A program made the position numbers and the translations under genes. Below are positions 58,297-64,000 of a stretch of 64,000 nt of DNA, piece after piece (within the stretch, counting starts at the first letter, position 1; each line of letters opens with the position of its first letter). Source of the DNA: Eucommia ulmoides (taxonomy: Eukaryota; Streptophyta; Magnoliopsida; Garryales; Eucommiaceae); the NCBI GenBank assembly GCA_016647705.1, contig JAENRU010000483.1:620001-684000 (forward strand). Reading direction: 5' to 3'. The notes beneath the pieces are model-generated. The model saw nothing but the letters and a program-made list of their open reading frames with translations. It was not told the DNA's origin and did no database searches.

Positions 58297-59705
58297 TGAT
58301 AGGTTGAAATAACCTATCTACTTTTAAGATGAATTTGGTAGTTTTTGAGTGTTTTATTTATATTTAATTATGTTTTAGTATGTTTTTGTGTAAATCAGGT
58401 GTAGGAACGTGAACGAGCGAAACAGTGAAAAAATGGTAAAAAAATGATGAAAGAATACAAGGTTTCAGGATAGCAAACCCACCGCCATGGCAATCAGGCC
58501 ACTGCCGCGGCGGTGAGAATTGTAGAGAAGGCTGAAAAGTGTAGAAATCCTACCACCATGATGGTGAAAATACATAGAATCCATGAACTGTTTCACCGCT
58601 GTAGCAGTGATCCCACCATCGCGACGATAAAATTTCAGAGATTTTAGGGCTTGGCTCACCGCCGCGGCGGTCACTCTGTAGTAGTAAAATGATATTTTCT
58701 AGATATTTTGGGCCTTGTATTTAATGCCTTGGTTCCTCCCATTTGAAGAAGATGTTCATAACAAAGTTTCTAACTTTAGACATTTGATAAAAAACCATTT
58801 TTGAGAGCTCAAATAGGAGATTCATCATTCGGAGAAGACATAGCGATTCCGGACTGATCAAAGGCGACAGTGGACTATTCTTCTCTAAGATTTGATTGTT
58901 CTTCCTTTGTTTTTATCTTTATAATTAACTTTTCACATCTAATGATGATGAATCCCTCTTGTTTTAATGTTTATATGGTTGAGATCATGGTAGATTAGAT
59001 AAATATTATTTAGGGGTTGTTGTAACTCATGTAAACACTTGTTTGATTGAATATAGGTTACATTAAAGGTTGTTTGTCTAAATCCAATTGTGTTTACCAT
59101 TTTATTACAATGTTAATATGCTTGTTATAGTATTAGGGTTGGTTTTGAGAATACAGGGTTTGACACTCGGGAGAGGCAACCTCATATTCGGACTAGGGTT
59201 AAAAACATCATGACTCTCTAACGACCCGGGAGGACGTTAGATAGTGTGCAATCCATGAGGTTGGGTTAAGACTCATGTGACAAACTGTCATTAAGACGTT
59301 GAGGGGAACTTCTTCATTGATACGAAGTCGCATATTCACTCATCTTACACTCGGGAGAGGTGGTGAATGAGTTTTAGGTATCGAGATTTTTGGATAGAAT
59401 CGACATCATTATTGTTAACTAAAAGAAGTCAAATAATTATTACATGAATGAAATCAATCCTTAGGTAATCAACTTAGTTAAAATTAACCCACTAATTGTT
59501 AGTTAAACTTAGGTTTTAATTAAACTTCACACAATTCTTGAAACGTTGGGATAATATAAGACTATGCAAACTATGGTATTCAATTAATCAACACGTATCC
59601 CTATGGAACGATATCCGACCGAAAGGTCCACTATATTAAAACTTGACCTCGTGTGCTTATGAGTAAAAAAAAATATAAATGCGTGAGTAGAAAGAGTTGC
59701 ATTCA
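58297..59705 (+). repeat. 5' LTR of Athila 2
   Basis: Starts TGATAGGTTGAAATAACC and ends ...GAGTTGCATTCA, six bases before the primer site; 1409 bp. The left edge is set where homology to the Tat LTR at 4430-4455 stops. It does not obviously match the Athila 1 LTR, so the two belong to different families of the lineage. The segment 58465-58675 has repeated ccgccg/ccaccat words and no gene. Confidence 0.8.
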
Positions 59706-59711
59706 AGTTTT

Positions 59712-59729
59712 TGGCGCCGTTACCAGGGA
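59712..59729 (+). other. primer binding site of Athila 2
   Basis: TGGCGCCGTTACCAGGGA differs in a few bases from the Athila-typical TGGCGCCGTTGCCGGGGA, complementary in style to tRNA-Asp. Confidence 0.9.
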
Positions 59730-59849
59730 ATTATGTTTTCATTGGGTTGATATTGTGACTAAGTGGTTGAATATTAATCCAGACAATTATTTTGTTTTCT
59801 TTTCTTTCAATTCTTTTATTAATTTATTTTATTTATCGTGATTGAGCAG

Positions 59850-61530
59850 TGTATGCGACGAAGTTAAAGCTTGGAATTTTTTACTCTGGATCCTGAGATC
59901 GAAAGAACATTGAGAATGATAAGGAAAAAAAGAAGAAACCAAGTCGAGACTATGACCGGAGGAGAAGAATATATGCCAAACATACCCCAACAACCACCGG
60001 TATCGCAGGCACTCAATTAGCAACCTCTAAAATCCGAGAATCCACAACGAGTCCTCCGAGACTATAATTGTTCAATGATATTGGAAAATTTCTCTGGAAT
60101 TCGGAGGCAACCTATACATGCCAACAACTTCGAACTTAAGCCTGCTATCATTAATATGGTGCAACAGAACCAATATGGAGGAAATCTGCACGAGGACCCC
60201 AATATACATTTAGCGATCTTTCTTTAGATTTGTGACACGGTCAAAATCAACGGTGTTGCTGAAGACATCATTCGGTTGAGGCTATTTCCATTCTCAATTC
60301 GTGATCGAGCATGGGGCCGGTTCCAATCAATCCAACCTGGCAGTATTGACATTTGGGAGGACCTTGCTTAAAGGTTCTTCACTAAGTTTTTCCCGCTTTC
60401 GAAGACTTCTCAACTCAGTGGTGAAATTGTGTAGTTTTGCCAGAGGGACTTCGAGCCACGCTTTGAAGCATGGGAAAGGTTTAAGGATCTATTGTGTCGG
60501 TGCCCCCAACACGGGTATCAAGATTGGTTTCAAACCAAACTCTTCTACAACAGGTTGGAAGGCCAGACTAAAACCATTGTTGATGCTTCCTCGGAGGATC
60601 GTTGCTATCAAAGACCCCGAATGAAACAAACGCATTATTGGAAGAAATGGCGGTCAATGACTATCAATGGCCAAATAAGAGGAATTAGGGAAGAACAGTT
60701 ATTTCAATTCAGGAATTTGATCATCTAACAATCTTATCGGCCCAAGTATCAAAACTCTTAGAATAATTGGTTACCTTTTCTACCAAGGATGTGTCATCCA
60801 GTCGAGAAGCGGAGAATATAGCAAGAAGTTCTCAACCCAAAATGGATAGTGAATTTGAGGAATGTCATTTCATGAACAATCAGGCTTACTTTCAGGCACG
60901 TAGCTAATCTTCCTACTCACTACCATCTAGGACTTCGCAATCATGAAAATATTTCATATACGAATACACAGAACACGTTGCCTCCACCTTCGGGTTATGT
61001 AAATCAAGATTAGGGATATCCTATGCAACAAAACCGCCAGATGCAACAACCTCCGACACACAATCAAAAGCCAAACCTGGAAGAGATGATGGGTTCTTTC
61101 ATGAAGGAGACTCAAACAATTTTACGAAAGACGCATAACCGGCTAAACATACACGAGAAAATGCTAGACTCAATTGAGACCTCATGTACAAACACAAATT
61201 CCATTGTTAAATCATTGGAAACTCAAATCGGGCAACTTGCTAATGCCATTCAGGAGTAAACCATGGGTAAATTTTTGAGCAACATGGAAACTAACCTGAG
61301 GGAATGCAAGGCGATAAAGTTGAGAAGCAAAAAATAGGTTGAAGCAAGTAAGCCGCGATAAGAAGAAACGGGGTTAAACAATGAAGTTGACCATGATGAA
61401 CCAAAGAGAAATGTGGATGAGGAATTTGATGAAAGATCAATGAGATAAAGGAGGAGCGAAATGAAGACATGATGGAGGAGAATAATGAGAGGAGAAGAGA
61501 AGAGAAAGTTGAAGAGAAAAGAAAAGACTA
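59850..61530 (+). pseudogene. Athila 2 gag
   Basis: Readable blocks are NNFELKPAIINMVQ, GGNLHEDPNIHLAIF, IRLRLFPFSIRDRAWGRF, FEAWERFKDLLCRCPQHGY, LFYNRLEGQT and, near the end (61023-61259), SLETQIGQLANAIQE. These are the Athila gag core in order. Stops fall within the frame at about 60018, 60226, 60368 and 60434, with further frame changes, so no full-length protein can be made. Confidence 0.85.
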
Positions 61531-61534
61531 AAGG

Positions 61535-62296
61535 GTGATTCCGGGGAGAATTACAGTCCCGAACAATCTACCTATTCTCACCACACCTTTACCCTATCCC
61601 CAAAGATTCCAAAAAAAGAACTTGGATTCTCAATTTGCTAAGTTTTTTGAAATCTTCAAGAAAATACGAATCAACATACCTTTTGCGGATGCATTAGAAC
61701 AAATGCCCAACTATAGAAAGTTTTTGAAAGATATCATGGTGAAGAAAATAAAGTTTGAGGAATACGAGACGGTCAAAATGATGGAGGAGTGTAGTGCTAT
61801 AATTCAAAGGAAATTGCCTAAAAAGCTGAAGGATCCTGGTAGTTTGACAATTTCGTGTACTATCAGGAAATCTCATTTTGACAAAGCATTATGTGATCTT
61901 GGTGCTAGTATCAACTTGATGCCATCTTCCGTCTATCGGAAGTTGAGACTTGATAGTGCTAAGCCAACTTTAATCTTTCTTCAAATGACAAACCGATCAT
62001 TGACTTATTCGAAAGGGATTATTGAGGATGTTTTGGTAAAGGTGGACAAGTTCATCTTCCCGATGGACTTTTTCGTGTTAGAAATGGAGGAAGATAGGGA
62101 GATTTCAATCATACTAGGAAGGTCTTTTCTTGCAACGGGAAAGGCTTTAATTGATGTGCATAATGGTAATTTGACATTGCGAGTGAACGATTATGAGGTA
62201 AAGTTCAACATTTTCAAAACTATGAACTTTCCAGATGAATGTCCTAAATGCAATCGAGTAGATATTGTTGACCCTTTTGCAAGGGGCTTGAGGTAG
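61535..62296 (+). pseudogene. Athila 2 aspartic protease region
   Basis: An open stretch of 253 codons. It has FFEIFKKIRINIPFADALEQ, ISCTIRKSHFDKALCDLGAS, INLMPSSVYRKL, SLTYSKGIIEDVLVKVDKF and IILGRSFLATGKALIDV. In Athila the active site reads CDLGAS as here, so the protease itself looks whole. The frame ends in VDIVDPFARGLR and a stop because the following reverse transcriptase is deleted and out of frame. Confidence 0.88.
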
Positions 62297-62916
62297 ATCG
62301 AGCTAAGATTGAAACAATTGAGAAGCTTCCACCTCCGATAAATGCGAAGAGAGTCTGAAGTTTCTTGGGACATGTCAGCTTCTACCGACACTTTATAAAA
62401 GAATTTTTAAAGACGATGAAGCCATTATGTCACCTACTTAAGAAGGATGCCCCATTTGAATTCAGCGAAGCTTGCTTGAATGATTTTAATGCAATGAAGG
62501 AGAAGTTGATCATAGCTCCTATAATAGTTGCTCCAGACTAGAATGAGCCATTTGAAATAATGTGCGATGCTAGTGACTGTGCGGATGGTGCGGTGTTAGG
62601 CCAACGCAAGGAGAAGATCTTCTGATCTATTTATTATACGAGCAAGACATTGAACGATGCCTAAGAGAATTACACCACAACCAAAAAAGAGATGCTAGCG
62701 GTTGTTTCTACTTGTGATAAGTTCCGATCGTATATAATTGGATTAAAAGTGATCGTCTATACAGATCATGTTGCTATTCGGTACTTATTCAGTAAGAAAG
62801 ACGCCAAGCCGCGTCTAATTAGGTGGATTCTATTGTTTCAAGATTTCGATACTAAGATACGAGACAAGAAAGAGAGTGAAAATGTTATAGTGGATCATCT
62901 GTCAAGGCTGGTTTAA
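62279..62916 (+). pseudogene. Athila 2 reverse-transcriptase thumb and RNase H
   Basis: Sequence resumes at KGLEVDRAKIETIEKLPPP, SFLGHVSFYRHFIKEFLK, the thumb of the enzyme. The fingers and palm with YVDD (about 270 residues in the family) are absent, with a change of frame at the joint. RNase H follows: [62 protein letters not shown] and VDHLSRL, with the acidic active-site residues kept. Stops occur at about five places. Confidence 0.88.
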
Positions 62917-64000
62917 GAGGAAGTAAGTAATGAGTCGTGCATTACGGGGGTGTTCGTTGATGAACAGTTATTCAAAATTAACAATCCATTTCTGTGGTTT
63001 GCGGATATCATAAATTTTCTTGCCTGTAAAGTGTTACCACTAGATCTTACAAGTGCCCAAAGGAAGAATTTCTTATTCGATTCAAGACACTATATGTGGG
63101 ATGAGCCATTGCTATTTAAGAAGTATGCTAATCGGGTAATTTGGAGATGTGTTCTAGAGGAAGCGATGATGAAAATTCTTTATCACTGCCATTTATTACC
63201 TTTTGGCGGTCACTTTGGAGCGACTCGGACAACAGTAAAAGTGCTTCAGTCAAGTTTTTACTGGCCATCTTTGTTTAGAGATGCTTATACGTTTGTAAAA
63301 ACTTGTGATCGATGCCAAATGGTAGGAAACATTTCAAGCAGGCATGAATTGCCACTGACGTCTATTCTTAAACTAAAGCTTTTTGATGTATGGGGTATAG
63401 ATTTCATGGGGCCGTTTCCATCGTCATTCGATCAGGAGTATATTCTTCTGGGGGTGGATTACGTGTCTAAGTGGGTCGAAGCCATGGCAACACCAACCAA
63501 TGATGCCAAAGTGGTTTTAAATTTCCTTCAGCAAAACATCATGTCAAGGTTTGGGATACCTCAGGCCATAATTAGTGATTAGAGAACCCACTTTTGTAAC
63601 AAAATGTTGAATACTTTGTTGACAAAGTATGAGGTTTGGCATAAGGTGGAGCTACCGCACCATCCACAGACAAATAACCGAGTTGAAGTTTCAAACAGAG
63701 AGATCAAGCTTATTTTGGAGAAAACAGTTCATTCTAATCGTAAAGATTGGGCGATAAAGCTGGATGATGCATTGTGGGCTTATCACACAACATCCAAGAC
63801 ACCGATCGGCATGTTACCCAATCGGTTGGTGTTTGGAAAGGCGTGTCATTTCCCAATCGAGTTAGAGCACTATAGATTTTAGGTAATTAAGAAATTGAAC
63901 TTCAATTTAAAAGTTTCAGGAGAATAACGTCTCCTCCAACTCAATGAGATGGAGTAATTCCAAAATAAAGCTTATGAAAATGCCAAGCTTTACAAAGACA
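62917..64000 (+). pseudogene. Athila 2 integrase (continues past the window)
   Basis: The zinc finger has [16 protein letters not shown] and CDRCQMVG. The DDE core reads [52 protein letters not shown]; all three acidic residues are present, but a stop follows IISD directly (63580-63582). Then [17 protein letters not shown] and [13 protein letters not shown]. Further stops occur near 63880 and 63928. The end ENAKLYKD corresponds to the first residues seen at position 60 in Athila 1. Confidence 0.88.

Larger units (their letters stand above)
58297..64000 (+). mobile_element. Athila-type Ty3/gypsy retrotransposon, 5' part (Athila 2)
   Basis: 5' LTR, primer site TGGCGCCGTTACCAGGGA, gag, protease, RNase H and integrase follow on the plus strand to the window end. 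The primer site and the PR, RNase H and integrase wording are typical Athila. It is inserted in the 5' LTR of Tat B. It belongs to the same lineage as Athila 1 but is a separate copy. Many stops and loss of the reverse-transcriptase core make it inactive. Confidence 0.92.

Noticed and set aside
1..64000. Athila 1 and Athila 2 as two ends of one element
   Set aside because: The window begins about where Athila 2 stops, but Athila 1 is at the opposite end in the same direction, and the 1738 LTR does not match the 58297 LTR.

Overview
The window is repeat-dense nuclear DNA of a flowering plant. The evidence is the set of mobile elements, all of plant-specific lineages (Athila, Tat, Tekay chromovirus, a SIRE-like copia, Helitrons and small inverted-repeat elements), plus one intact intron-less F-box gene of the S-locus type, which suggests a eudicot. 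The species cannot be named from the sequence. No organellar, bacterial, rRNA or tRNA sequence was recognised.

Layout. 1-3080 is the 3' end of an Athila element (+) that sits inside the gag region of a Tat element (-, to 5225). 5226-7006 is AT-rich relic DNA. 7012-22549 is a second Tat element (-) bounded by a perfect GTATT target duplication. It lost most of its pol but keeps an antisense extra gene. It hosts a Tekay-like chromovirus (11857-21244, -, 2.65 kb LTRs, perfect TTGAT duplication) and a 509-bp solo-LTR-like insertion. 22.6-41 kb is a mosaic of small transposons, tandem repeats, microsatellites and a chromoviral solo LTR (29072-31060, ACACT duplication).

The only intact conventional gene is the F-box gene at 41241-42365 (-). 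It is followed by a probable Helitron (42701-44634), a 79-bp hairpin-forming minisatellite (45.7-46.7 kb), a SIRE-like copia element that lacks pol (47231-52856, -), a third Tat element (52857-58296, -) and a second Athila element (58297 to the window end, +) inserted in that Tat element's 5' LTR.

How it works together: the window is a layered record of insertion. Tat elements came first, then Athila, Tekay and solo-LTR insertions into them, followed by deletions. In both pol-bearing elements with readable protease and RNase H, the catalytic core of reverse transcriptase is gone, so neither could move on its own. The most interesting items are the S-locus-type F-box gene in repeat-rich DNA, an array of covarying C(UNCG)G hairpins in the Tekay LTRs, the hairpin minisatellite, the antisense gene in the Tat element and a tandem array built on a GTTACATGTAAC palindrome.
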